From: PWPR01 sp046542315
Lineage (GTDB): Bacteria > Bacillota > UBA994 > PWPR01
DNA length: 48,261 bases
Assembly: GCA_046542315.1 (NCBI GenBank)
Contig: JBKHBO010000007.1
Span: 1-48,261, forward strand
Reading direction: 5' to 3'
A program made the position numbers and the translations under genes. Shown here piece by piece: positions 7,001-15,861 of the stretch. How positions within the stretch are numbered: the stretch's first letter is position 1; every line of letters starts with the position of its first letter. The notes beneath the pieces were generated by a model. The model made no database searches. It saw only the letters and a list, made by a program, of their open reading frames with translations, and was not told the origin of the DNA.

Positions 7001-7029
7001 TGACAAGACTTAAAATATCTTGCTATAAT
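7000..7029 (+). promoter_or_regulatory. Vegetative promoter of lexA
   Basis: TTGACA (7000-7005) and TATAAT (7024-7029) are both perfect consensus boxes, 18 bases apart. They lie upstream of the TTG start of lexA at 7057. Such a strong promoter needs repression, which fits the overlapping palindrome. Confidence 0.88.
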
Positions 7030-7056
7030 AAAGAAAACTAAGAAGTGGTGATTTAA

Positions 7057-7668
7057 TTGAAAGAAACCTTAACTAAAAGACAAAGACAAATTTATGATTG
7101 CATTTGTTCTGCAGTTAAAGACAATGGTTATCCCCCATCTGTTCGTGAAATATGTAAAGATGTTGGTCTAAAGTCTAGTGCAACTGTATATAATCACCTT
7201 CTTAAGTTAGAAGATAAAGGATATATCAGAAGAGATCCTTCAAAACCAAGGGCTATAGAAGTCTTACACGAAGACTTACAACTCCAAAATTCTGGAGTTT
7301 GCAAAGTTCCAATAATAGGAAGAGTAACAGCTGGTGCCCCTATTTTAGCTAGTGAAAATATAGAAGATTACTTTCCCTTGCCAGATCATTTAGTAAAGAA
7401 AGATACACTATTCATGCTACAAGTTAATGGAGATAGTATGATTGAAAAAGGTATTCATGATCAAGATTATGTTGTAGTAAGAAAACAAAATAGTGCTGAA
7501 AATGGTGACATAGTAGTAGCTTTACTAGGTGATGAAGCAACTGTAAAAACTTTTTACAAAGAGAAAAAGTACATTAGGTTACAGCCTGAAAACGAAAGCT
7601 ACTCACCCATTATTACCACAGAAGTCTTAATCTTAGGAAAAGTTGTAGCAATATTTAGATATATTTAA
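7057..7668 (+). CDS. lexA: SOS repressor LexA
   Basis: LexA represses DNA-damage genes and cleaves itself when RecA filaments form. The 203 residues have an N-terminal winged helix (1-65, with PPSVREIC and SATVYNHL helices) and a C-terminal S24 peptidase-like domain. The A92-G93 cleavage site and the Ser127 (GDSM)/Lys164 (ATVKTF) dyad are visible. The start is TTG at 7057, the first codon of the conserved KRQRQIYDCI opening. The gene is flanked by divergent trmL and by a convergent PLP-enzyme gene whose stop is one base away. Confidence 0.95.
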   Translation: MKETLTKRQRQIYDCICSAVKDNGYPPSVREICKDVGLKSSATVYNHLLKLEDKGYIRRDPSKPRAIEVLHEDLQLQNSGVCKVPIIGRVTAGAPILASENIEDYFPLPDHLVKKDTLFMLQVNGDSMIEKGIHDQDYVVVRKQNSAENGDIVVALLGDEATVKTFYKEKKYIRLQPENESYSPIITTEVLILGKVVAIFRYI

Positions 7669-7669
7669 A

Positions 7670-8926
7670 TTAAAAATTTATTATCTCATTTTTTAAAAAG
7701 CGTTCTATTATTTTAATAATTGCAATTTTTATATGCTCATAAGTCAAGCCACCTTGCACATATACTGTGTAAGGTTTTTTAATTGGTGCATCTGCTGACA
7801 ATTCTATTGAAGCCCCTTGTATAAAGGTTCCAGCAGCCATTACTACTGGCGTAGCATATCCTGGCAACATACTTGGAATAGGTGTAGCCATTGAGTCAAT
7901 TGGAGAGTTGTTTTGAATTCCCTTGCAAAACTCAAGTAATACTTCTTTGTCATTAAAAGTTATAGACTGAATAATGTCAAATCTCTGATCTTTAGTATCT
8001 GGACTTACTTCAAAACCTAATCTTTTCATTGTTTCACTCATTAAAATTGCACCCTTTAAAGACTGCTTAACTATGCTTGGAGATATAAATAGACCTTGAT
8101 AAAAAGATCTAATTATATTTTGAGTTCCTCCCATATCTGCACCTATTCCGGGAGCAATTGCATAATCTAATATGCTGGCAATTAATTGTTTTTTACCAGC
8201 AATATAACCACCCCATAAAGCTAATCCCCCACCTGGGTTTTTTATCAATGAACCTGCCAAAATATCTGCTCCATGCTCAAGTGGCTCTGTTTTTTCAACA
8301 AACTCACCATAACAATTATCAACAAATATTATTATATCCTTGTTTTTAGACTTAACCTTTTTAAAAGCCCTTTCTAGCTCTATGTTGGAAAATGTATTAC
8401 GTTTAGTATATCCTCTTGATTTCTGAAAGTGTATAATTTTGGTTTTGTCATTCATTAACTCTAATACTCTTTCAATGTCAATAGAATTATTTTCTAGTTC
8501 AACTGATGAAACTTTTACACCCTTATTTATTAGAGAATGTGATGAATTACTAGTCCAACCTATGATTTTATGTAGTGTGTCATAAGGATTGCCTGTTGCA
8601 AAAATTATTTCATCTTTAGGAAACAATAACCCATTCAAAACAGCTGATATTGCATGCGTTCCAGATACAAATTGACCTCTAACTACTGCTGCTTCAGCAT
8701 TGAAAATCTCTGCATAAATTTTATCTAGTGTATCTCTACCTATGTCATTGTATCCATAACCCGTGCTACCATTTAGGTGATTATCAGATACATTATTGTT
8801 AATGAAAGCAGACAATATTTTTTTTTGGTTGTGAAAAGCTATATCTTCGTAACGAACAAATATATCTTTTATTTGACTTTCAATGTTTACAACAAACTCT
8901 TTAGACTTTTCATAAAATTTATTCAT
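7670..8926 (-). CDS. ynbB: YnbB-like PLP-dependent enzyme (methionine gamma-lyase family)
   Basis: This fold-type I PLP protein belongs to the family often called 'aluminum resistance protein' or methionine gamma-lyase-like; the true substrate is unproven. Counting from the TTG at 8950, the PLP-binding Lys is near residue 237 (SLIKNPGGG), with the cofactor-binding Asp near 211 (VDNCYGEF) and GSTGYGYND early on. The frame can begin at TTG 8950, but that codon sits in the loop of the hfq terminator hairpin, so ATG 8926 (418 residues) is preferred despite a weak ribosome site. The neighbours hfq and miaA match the order seen in other Firmicutes. Confidence 0.85.
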   Translation of the reverse strand: MNKFYEKSKEFVVNIESQIKDIFVRYEDIAFHNQKKILSAFINNNVSDNHLNGSTGYGYNDIGRDTLDKIYAEIFNAEAAVVRGQFVSGTHAISAVLNGLLFPKDEIIFATGNPYDTLHKIIGWTSNSSHSLINKGVKVSSVELENNSIDIERVLELMNDKTKIIHFQKSRGYTKRNTFSNIELERAFKKVKSKNKDIIIFVDNCYGEFVEKTEPLEHGADILAGSLIKNPGGGLALWGGYIAGKKQLIASILDYAIAPGIGADMGGTQNIIRSFYQGLFISPSIVKQSLKGAILMSETMKRLGFEVSPDTKDQRFDIIQSITFNDKEVLLEFCKGIQNNSPIDSMATPIPSMLPGYATPVVMAAGTFIQGASIELSADAPIKKPYTVYVQGGLTYEHIKIAIIKIIERFLKNEIINF

Positions 8927-8938
8927 TCTGTTTCTCAC

Positions 8939-8962
8939 AAAAAGGAGCAATAAATCGCTCCT
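8939..8962 (-). terminator. Terminator directly after hfq
   Basis: On the minus strand GGAGC and GCTCC (8957-8961 and 8944-8948) pair around an 8-base loop, followed by TTTTT (8939-8943). It begins immediately after the hfq stop codon. The 5' arm also looks like a ribosome site (AAGGAG) seven bases before a TTG of the next gene. Confidence 0.75.
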
Positions 8963-9198
8963 TAAATTTGTTCACTATCAAATAATTGCACATCCTTTGT
9001 TGGTACTATTGTTGAAATAGCATGTTTGTAAACCATTTGCTGTTTTCCTTCTACTTCTAGTAGAATTGTAAAACTGTCAAATGATTTTATTAATCCTCTT
9101 ATTTGGTATCCATTCACTAAAAAAATTGTAGTTAAAATGTTTTCTTTACGCAGTTGATTTAAAAATTTGTCCTGTAGATTTAAGTTAGTTTTGTTCAA
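8962..9198 (-). CDS. hfq: RNA chaperone Hfq
   Basis: Hfq forms a hexameric ring that promotes pairing between small RNAs and mRNAs. At 78 residues it has the family length. The Sm1 motif is visible at about 28-48 (LVNGYQIRGLIKSFDSFTIL) and the Sm2 motif near 57-62 (YKHAIS), preceded by the N-terminal helix LQDKFLNQLRKE. There is no long acidic or disordered C-terminal tail. It lies 39 bases after miaA in the conserved miaA-hfq order and is closed by its own terminator. Confidence 0.95.
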   Translation of the reverse strand: MNKTNLNLQDKFLNQLRKENILTTIFLVNGYQIRGLIKSFDSFTILLEVEGKQQMVYKHAISTIVPTKDVQLFDSEQI

Positions 9199-9237
9199 GG
9201 TCAGTCCCCCTAATTATTTATGTATATATCTTCTAGT

Positions 9238-10167
9238 TTAATTGTTATTATCCTGCAAGTATTGATAAATCTCGTTAGAAATTTTTTCAACTTCATCTTT
9301 AGAATCAAGAAAAAACCACTTTATGTTATCTAACCTATTAAACCATGTTAACTGTCTTTTAGCATATCTTCTAGATTCTCTCTTTATAATCCTTATCATT
9401 TCATCATAAGTTGATATTCCTGTTAAATAATCAATGACCTCTTTATATCCAATAGCTTGCTTAGCAACTTTGCTTAAATCATATTTTCTTAAAAGATACT
9501 TTACTTCTTCAATTAACCCACTCTCTATCATCTTATCAACTCGCTGATTAATCCTCTGATAAAGAGTATTTCTGTCTGTTTTTAAGCCAATTAGGGTAAT
9601 ATCATAATCTGGTGGATTATTCTCGCTTTTCTTAGTCTTTAAGCATTCACCAGTTTGTAAATAAACTTCTAATGCTCTTGAAATTCTTTTAGTATCATTT
9701 GGGTGTATTTTTTTAGCTACATCTGGGCACTTTTTCTTCAGTGTTAAATAATATAAGCCATTACCATATCTTTTAAGACCTCGCTTTAGAGAATTTCTGA
9801 GTCTAAAATCAATATCCTCTTGGCTAAATTGGTACCCATAAACCACAGAATTAATATATAAACCAGTTCCACCGACTAAAAGTGGAGTTTTCTGTTTGTT
9901 TTGTATCTTATCAATATACTCATAAGCACGTTGTTGATATTCAGCTACGCTAAATTCTTTATCAGGAGTAATAATATCTAACAGGTAATGTGGAACTCCT
10001 TGCATTTCTTCCTCTGAAACTTTTGCAGTACCCACATCCATATCTTTATATATCTGCATTGAATCACAAGAAATTACTTCTCCTTTTAACTTTTTCGCTA
10101 ACTCTATACTAACAGCAGTTTTACCACTAGCAGTTGGTCCTAGGATTACTATTAAGGAATTATTCAT
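9238..10167 (-). CDS. miaA: tRNA dimethylallyltransferase MiaA
   Basis: MiaA transfers a dimethylallyl group to A37 of tRNAs that read UNN codons, forming i6A. The 309 residues have the P-loop GPTASGKT at 10-17, CDSMQIYKDMDVGTAK for substrate binding at about 34-49, and the AIGYKEV region near 240. The C-terminus carries the conserved KRESRRYAKRQLTWF stretch. It starts four bases after mutL ends. MiaB, which modifies the same base further, is encoded 4.4 kb upstream in the same run. Confidence 0.95.
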   Translation of the reverse strand: MNNSLIVILGPTASGKTAVSIELAKKLKGEVISCDSMQIYKDMDVGTAKVSEEEMQGVPHYLLDIITPDKEFSVAEYQQRAYEYIDKIQNKQKTPLLVGGTGLYINSVVYGYQFSQEDIDFRLRNSLKRGLKRYGNGLYYLTLKKKCPDVAKKIHPNDTKRISRALEVYLQTGECLKTKKSENNPPDYDITLIGLKTDRNTLYQRINQRVDKMIESGLIEEVKYLLRKYDLSKVAKQAIGYKEVIDYLTGISTYDEMIRIIKRESRRYAKRQLTWFNRLDNIKWFFLDSKDEVEKISNEIYQYLQDNNN

Positions 10168-10171
10168 ACTA

Positions 10172-11956
10172 TCAAGTCCTTTTAAACATTTTTTCTAATT
10201 CACTAAAAGATATTTCTAACACTGTTGGTCGACCATGTGGACAGTATTGCCAGTTATCAGACATAGCTAAGTCTTGGATTAGTTTGAATATTTCTTCTTT
10301 GTTTAAATTTTGTTTTATTTTTATTGCTGCTTTACAGGAAATATCAATCAACAATTTCTCATACCAATCTTCAATTTTAGTCTTGTTATTAAATATATCA
10401 CTCAATATCTCTTTAAGTTCTCCATGATTAAGTTTATTAACCAAAAAATTAGGGATAGCTCTTACAATAAAACTATTTCTCCCAAAAGTTTCAATTTCAA
10501 ATCCAACTATCTCTAACTCAGAAATATATTCTCTTATTATATCTGATATTAAGTTAGTAAAAGATAGCTTCATAGGAACTGCAAACTTTTGTTTATACCA
10601 TGTCTCTTTACGTTTAGTTAACTTATCATATATAATTCGTTCGTGAGCAGCGTGTTGATCTATTAATCCTAGTCCATTTCTATTTTGGAAAACTATGAAA
10701 GAGTTATGTATTTGACCTAATATTGATATATTATCAAATACTTTTATTTGCCTAACATCAAACCTTTCACTAGTCTCTTCAGTATTTATAAAAAAATCTA
10801 TGCCTTCTTTAATTTTATTGCTGTCATTTTTAGTAAAATTAACTTTTTCATAGTTAATCTCTCTTTGATTATGGTCATACTCATGATTAGTGTTTACTTT
10901 ACTATTATCTTTGTTTATCTCATTTGGTTTATTTTGAATTTCAGGTATATTTATCGAAGTAGCTGTACTTTGTTTTAAAAGAGCTTCTTTCACAGCTTTT
11001 ACAACAATTGAATGTATAAAGCTTTTATTACTAAATCTAACTTCCTTTTTACTTGGATGGACATTAACGTCTACATCTTCTAAAGGTGTTTTTATAAACA
11101 ATAGTGCATGAGGAAATCTACCATTTGGTATTAAATTTCCATAGCCATACTCTAATGCATGTGTAATTGAGCTATCTTCAATTGCTCTGTTATTTACAAA
11201 AAAGAACTGTTTCTTTCTAGATGCTTGGTTGAAAGTTGGCTTAGTAATTAAACCTGTAACTTTATATTCATTTTCTATATATGATATAGTTAAGCTATTT
11301 TTACTAAACTCATTTCCAAGAATCATAGCCGCAGTGTTTGTTATTTTTCCATCCCCTAATGTTTTAACAATTAGATTATCATCTCTGTAATAAGAAAAGC
11401 TTATATGTGGATGTGAAAATGCCAAGTTTTGAAAAATATCAGTTATTCTTTGACTTTCACCTCTAGGAGTACCAATAAATTTCTTTCTTGCTGGTATTTT
11501 TTTAAAGAGATTACTAACTTTAATATCTGTTCCTGTCTTTGTAGCAACAACACCCTCTTTTACTAAATTACCATACTCAAATTGAAGGTTATATCCTTCT
11601 ATATTATTTTCTATTTTTGACTTAGCTTCTACAGTACTAACTGCTGCTATACTTGGTAAAGCTTCTCCTCTGAAACCAAGTGTAGCTATTTTGGTTAAGT
11701 CTTCTTCATTAAAGACTTTACTAGTTGCATGCCTAACAAAAGCCATCTTTAGTTCTTCTTTTGTCATTCCTATGCCATTATCTTTAACAATGATTTCTTC
11801 AATACCACCAGATTTTATAGCAATTGTTATAGCATCAGCATATGCATCAATAGAGTTTTCTACTAGCTCTTTGACTATTGAAGCTGGCCTTTCTATAACT
11901 TCCCCAGCAGCAATTTGATTTATAACATTATTAGGAAGCATTTTTATATTACTCAT
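10172..11956 (-). CDS. mutL: DNA mismatch repair protein MutL
   Basis: MutL links mismatch recognition by MutS to strand removal. The GHKL ATPase domain (about 1-330) has the motifs NSIDA, DNGIGM, RHATSK and GFRGEAL. A variable, Asn-rich linker (about 340-400) precedes the C-terminal dimerisation/endonuclease domain. There QHAAHERIIYDKL matches the DQHA(X)2E(X)4E metal site of endonuclease-proficient MutL, and CPHGRPT is near the C-terminus. Strand nicking by MutL is thus expected. The ATG at 11956 is preferred over an upstream GTG (11965); it overlaps mutS by eight bases. Confidence 0.95.
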   Translation of the reverse strand: MSNIKMLPNNVINQIAAGEVIERPASIVKELVENSIDAYADAITIAIKSGGIEEIIVKDNGIGMTKEELKMAFVRHATSKVFNEEDLTKIATLGFRGEALPSIAAVSTVEAKSKIENNIEGYNLQFEYGNLVKEGVVATKTGTDIKVSNLFKKIPARKKFIGTPRGESQRITDIFQNLAFSHPHISFSYYRDDNLIVKTLGDGKITNTAAMILGNEFSKNSLTISYIENEYKVTGLITKPTFNQASRKKQFFFVNNRAIEDSSITHALEYGYGNLIPNGRFPHALLFIKTPLEDVDVNVHPSKKEVRFSNKSFIHSIVVKAVKEALLKQSTATSINIPEIQNKPNEINKDNSKVNTNHEYDHNQREINYEKVNFTKNDSNKIKEGIDFFINTEETSERFDVRQIKVFDNISILGQIHNSFIVFQNRNGLGLIDQHAAHERIIYDKLTKRKETWYKQKFAVPMKLSFTNLISDIIREYISELEIVGFEIETFGRNSFIVRAIPNFLVNKLNHGELKEILSDIFNNKTKIEDWYEKLLIDISCKAAIKIKQNLNKEEIFKLIQDLAMSDNWQYCPHGRPTVLEISFSELEKMFKRT

Positions 11957-14504
11957 GACTATCACTCATTTCTACTAACTCTTTCTTCCATTTATTGATC
12001 ATAGTTAGTGCATCTATTGGTGTTATATTATTCAAATCTAAACTCTTAATTTGATTAATCACCTTTTTATTTTTATTATTACTTGTAATAGTGTTAATCA
12101 TCAATTGATTGTACTGATGGTTTTCATTTTTGCCTTTAGAGTTGCCATTTTGCATTCTTTCTAAATACGTTTCTGCCTTTTGTATAACTCCTTGAGGGAT
12201 TCCTGCTAATTTACAGACATGTATTCCATAACTTCTATTACTCGCTTCTGGTATCATTTTGTACAAAAAGACAATATTATCACCATCATCATAAACTGCA
12301 ACCGAATAATTCTTAATATTATTGTAATTATCAGCAAGATCCGTCAGCTCATGATAGTGTGTAGCAAATAAAGCCCGACAATTAATCCTTAATAAATATT
12401 CTGACACAGCTCTTGCTATACTCATTCCATCATATGTACTAGTACCTCTACCTATTTCGTCAAGAATTACAAAACTTCTTTCTGTTGCATTTTTACAAAT
12501 ATTAGCTACCTCATTCATTTCTACCATAAAGGTGCTTTGACCTGAATAAATATCATCACTTGCTCCGACCCTAGTAAATACTCTATCTGTAATTCCTATT
12601 AGGGCTTCTTTTGCAGGGACATAACTTCCTATTTGAGCCATGATTATTATTAAGGCTACTTGTCTCATAAACGTACTTTTTCCTGACATATTTGGACCAG
12701 TTATAATATGGAAAATGCTTTCATTATCCATAAAAATATCATTAGGAATAAATTCCTCATTTTTAATAACTTTTTCTACAACAGGATGTCTGCCATCTTT
12801 AATGTCTATAATTTTCTCATTGACTAAATTTGGTTTTATATAACTATTTGTATTAGCAATGATGCTTAGAGAGTATAAGCTATCTAAAATAGCAACTGAA
12901 TCAGCAATCGATTGTAATTGGCTTACTTGTTGTAATAATTCATAAATAAAGTTTTGAAATATTTCAAATTCTAAATCATAGAGTTTCTCTTGAGCAGACA
13001 AAATTTCCTCTTCTTTTTCTTTAAGACCAGGAGTAATGTATCTTTCTGAATTAGCTAGAGTTTGTTTCCTTGTATAATCAGAAGGTACATTATCTATATT
13101 TGACTTTGTTACTTCTAAATAGTATCCAAAAACTTTATTATATCCAACTTTTAAATTTTTAATGCCAGTTCTTTTACGCTCACTTTTTTCTAATTCTGAA
13201 ATCCATGTTTCTCCTGAATTTTTAATTGACCTTAAGCTATCAACTTTTTCATTAAATCCTGTTTTTATCAAGTCTCCCTCTCTAATTGAAGTAGGAGGAT
13301 CATCTGTAATAGCATTATCTATAAAATTTGAGAATTTCTTTGCTTGCTTGAACGAATTTATAGTTGTTCGTATTAGTTCAAGATCAATATGATTCAAAAT
13401 TGTATAAATATTATCAACATGTATTAGTGAATTTGCTAAACTTCTTAAGTCTTTTCCATTAGCAGTATATACAGCCAATTTTGCTATCAATCTTTCAATA
13501 TCAATAATAGAATTTAAATTTTCACCTAGATCACTTTGTAAATCATTATTTTCAAGTAGTAAAGAAACTACTTCTTGCCTATTAAGAATTTCAGCTTTAT
13601 TAATCAAAGGATTTAGCAACCAATTTTTTATTTTTCTACTGCCCATAGAAGTCTTTGTTTTATCAATATGATAAAATAAAGATCCAAATTTTCTTTTATC
13701 TCTAAGAGTTTCGATTAATTCTAAATTATTAACAGTTGTATTATCAAGTAACATATATTCTGTTTCATTATCAAAGCTTATATTAATTAATCTTTTTAAT
13801 AATCCTTTTTGATTTTTATAAATGTAATCTAACATGATATAAATAGCTTTTATTGAACTTTTATTTGTAGTAGTAATTTTAAAATCTATTTCATTTTTAA
13901 TATCACTATTAATTTTATTTGAGATATTAAGATGAATTTTTTCATCGATTAGATTATTAATGTTCTTGTATGGCTGATCAGATATAATTTCCGCTGGCTT
14001 AATCCGTTTAATCTTATCAATCAACTTTTGTTCTTTATCGTTTCCTGAATATGAACCAAATTTAAAATATCCTGTAGAAATATCTAAAAAGGTATATCCT
14101 ATTTCATTATTGTTAATAATAAAGCTTAGTATAAAGTTATTTGTGTCTGGTTTTAGATAATTACTATCAGTCATTGTGCCTGGTGTAATAACTCTAATCA
14201 CTTCTCTTTTAACTAAACCTTTAGCTTTACTAGCATCTTCTACTTGTTCACATATAGCTACCTTTTCACCATTTTCAATCAACTTATATATATAGTTGTC
14301 AGCAGAATGATACGGAACACCACACATCGGAGCTTTATTACCGTCTCCTGCGTTTCTTGATGTTAAGACTATATCAAGTATTTTAGATGCCTTTTTTGCA
14401 TCGTCAAAAAACATCTCATAAAAGTCACCAAGTCTAAAAAATAGAATACAATCTTTATATTTCTGTTTTATTCTTAAGTATTGCTTTAGCATCGGAGTAT
14501 ACAA
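11949..14504 (-). CDS. mutS: DNA mismatch repair protein MutS
   Basis: MutS recognises mismatches and starts repair. The 851 residues begin TPMLKQYLRIKQKY, with FFRLGDFYEMFFDDA holding the mismatch-probing Phe-X-Glu motif (FYE) near residue 29. The connector, lever and clamp domains follow, and then the ATPase with Walker A GPNMSGKST near 605 and VILDEIGRGTST. The start is TTG at 14504, fixed by GGAGGG six bases upstream. It is translationally coupled to mutL. Confidence 0.96.
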   Translation of the reverse strand: MYTPMLKQYLRIKQKYKDCILFFRLGDFYEMFFDDAKKASKILDIVLTSRNAGDGNKAPMCGVPYHSADNYIYKLIENGEKVAICEQVEDASKAKGLVKREVIRVITPGTMTDSNYLKPDTNNFILSFIINNNEIGYTFLDISTGYFKFGSYSGNDKEQKLIDKIKRIKPAEIISDQPYKNINNLIDEKIHLNISNKINSDIKNEIDFKITTTNKSSIKAIYIMLDYIYKNQKGLLKRLINISFDNETEYMLLDNTTVNNLELIETLRDKRKFGSLFYHIDKTKTSMGSRKIKNWLLNPLINKAEILNRQEVVSLLLENNDLQSDLGENLNSIIDIERLIAKLAVYTANGKDLRSLANSLIHVDNIYTILNHIDLELIRTTINSFKQAKKFSNFIDNAITDDPPTSIREGDLIKTGFNEKVDSLRSIKNSGETWISELEKSERKRTGIKNLKVGYNKVFGYYLEVTKSNIDNVPSDYTRKQTLANSERYITPGLKEKEEEILSAQEKLYDLEFEIFQNFIYELLQQVSQLQSIADSVAILDSLYSLSIIANTNSYIKPNLVNEKIIDIKDGRHPVVEKVIKNEEFIPNDIFMDNESIFHIITGPNMSGKSTFMRQVALIIIMAQIGSYVPAKEALIGITDRVFTRVGASDDIYSGQSTFMVEMNEVANICKNATERSFVILDEIGRGTSTYDGMSIARAVSEYLLRINCRALFATHYHELTDLADNYNNIKNYSVAVYDDGDNIVFLYKMIPEASNRSYGIHVCKLAGIPQGVIQKAETYLERMQNGNSKGKNENHQYNQLMINTITSNNKNKKVINQIKSLDLNNITPIDALTMINKWKKELVEMSDSHE

Positions 14505-14535
14505 TATTAGCCCTCCAGTTTTTAATCTCTACTGT

Positions 14536-15846
14536 TTATTTTCCCCATAAAACAAAAGGTGTATAATCATAAACTTCTAGCTCTATTATATCACCAACAT
14601 TACAGTCCTTCTCAAAATGAATAAGTTTATTAGTGTCTGTTCTACCACTTAATATATTATCATTTCTTTTGCTTTTACCATCAACCATTACTTTGACCTT
14701 TTTGCCTAAATATTGTTTATTACTTTTCTCCATATAGTAATTAATTAGGTCAATTAACCTATGTAATCTTTCCATCTTTACATCTTCTGGAACTTGATTA
14801 TCATACTCGGCAGCAGGTGTCCCAGGTCTTTTTGAGTACGCAAATGTATATGCTGCATCAAATTCCACTTCTTTTACAACTTTTAGAGTCTGCTCGAATT
14901 CTTCTTCACTCTCATAAGGGAATCCAACTATAATATCAGTTGTTATTGTAGCATTAGGTATTTGCTCTCTAATATACTTTGCTAATTCTAAATATTTTTC
15001 TTGATCATATTTTCGATTCATTTTTTTGAGAATATTTGAACTACCTGATTGCAAAGGCAAATGTAAATGATTACATAACTTCTCTTGATCTCTTACTAAA
15101 TGAATCAATTCCTTGCTCATATCTTTTGGGTGAGAAGTCATAAATCTAATTCTCTCTAATCCATTTATTGGGATTAGTTTTTCTAACAATTTAACAAAAT
15201 TTGTATCATCATTAAAGTCATTTCCATAAGAATTAACGTTTTGCCCTAAAAGAGTAACTTCTTTAAATCCATTATCAGCCAATGTTTTAACTTCCTTATA
15301 GATTGATGATATTTCTCTACTTCTTTCTCTACCTCTAACATGAGGCACAATACAATAAGTGCAAAAATTATTGCACCCGTAGTTAATATTTACAAACGCT
15401 CTGTGTTTGTCTCCATGCATTTTTGGTAAATTGTCATAAATGTCACCAGTTACTTCATGAACATCATATATTCTACTGCTTTCATTTATAATCTCATCTA
15501 ACTGATTTGATAAATTGTGCAAACTATCAGTGCCAAAAACGATGTTTACTATGGGAAATTTTTGATATATTTTTTTAGCTATTTTTTCTTGTTGTGTCAT
15601 ACAACCACCTATTCCAAGGATAAGATGAGGTTTTTTTTCTTTAAGCTGGGTTAACTCTCCCATTTTGCCAAATATCTTTAACTCTGCATTTTCTCTAACG
15701 GCACATGTTAAGACAATAATTAAATCAGCATCTTCCATATTATCAGTATGGTTATATCCCTTTTTCTCTAGTATCCCTGCAATTGTTTCACTATCTGATG
15801 TATTCATCTGACATCCATATGTAAGGATGTGATAATATTTATTCAT
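14536..15846 (-). CDS. miaB: tRNA-2-methylthio-N6-dimethylallyladenosine synthase MiaB
   Basis: MiaB adds a methylthio group to i6A37 in tRNA, using radical SAM chemistry. The 436 residues have the UPF0004 domain with cluster cysteines C12, C48 and C82. The radical SAM motif CNNFCTYC has C158, C162 and C165, and a C-terminal TRAM domain spans about 375-436. Its substrate is made by MiaA from the same gene run. RimO at 31146-32447 is the related ribosomal-protein enzyme; the opening ILTYGCQMN distinguishes this one. Confidence 0.95.
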   Translation of the reverse strand: MNKYYHILTYGCQMNTSDSETIAGILEKKGYNHTDNMEDADLIIVLTCAVRENAELKIFGKMGELTQLKEKKPHLILGIGGCMTQQEKIAKKIYQKFPIVNIVFGTDSLHNLSNQLDEIINESSRIYDVHEVTGDIYDNLPKMHGDKHRAFVNINYGCNNFCTYCIVPHVRGRERSREISSIYKEVKTLADNGFKEVTLLGQNVNSYGNDFNDDTNFVKLLEKLIPINGLERIRFMTSHPKDMSKELIHLVRDQEKLCNHLHLPLQSGSSNILKKMNRKYDQEKYLELAKYIREQIPNATITTDIIVGFPYESEEEFEQTLKVVKEVEFDAAYTFAYSKRPGTPAAEYDNQVPEDVKMERLHRLIDLINYYMEKSNKQYLGKKVKVMVDGKSKRNDNILSGRTDTNKLIHFEKDCNVGDIIELEVYDYTPFVLWGK

Positions 15847-15861
15847 CTATTACTCACCTTT

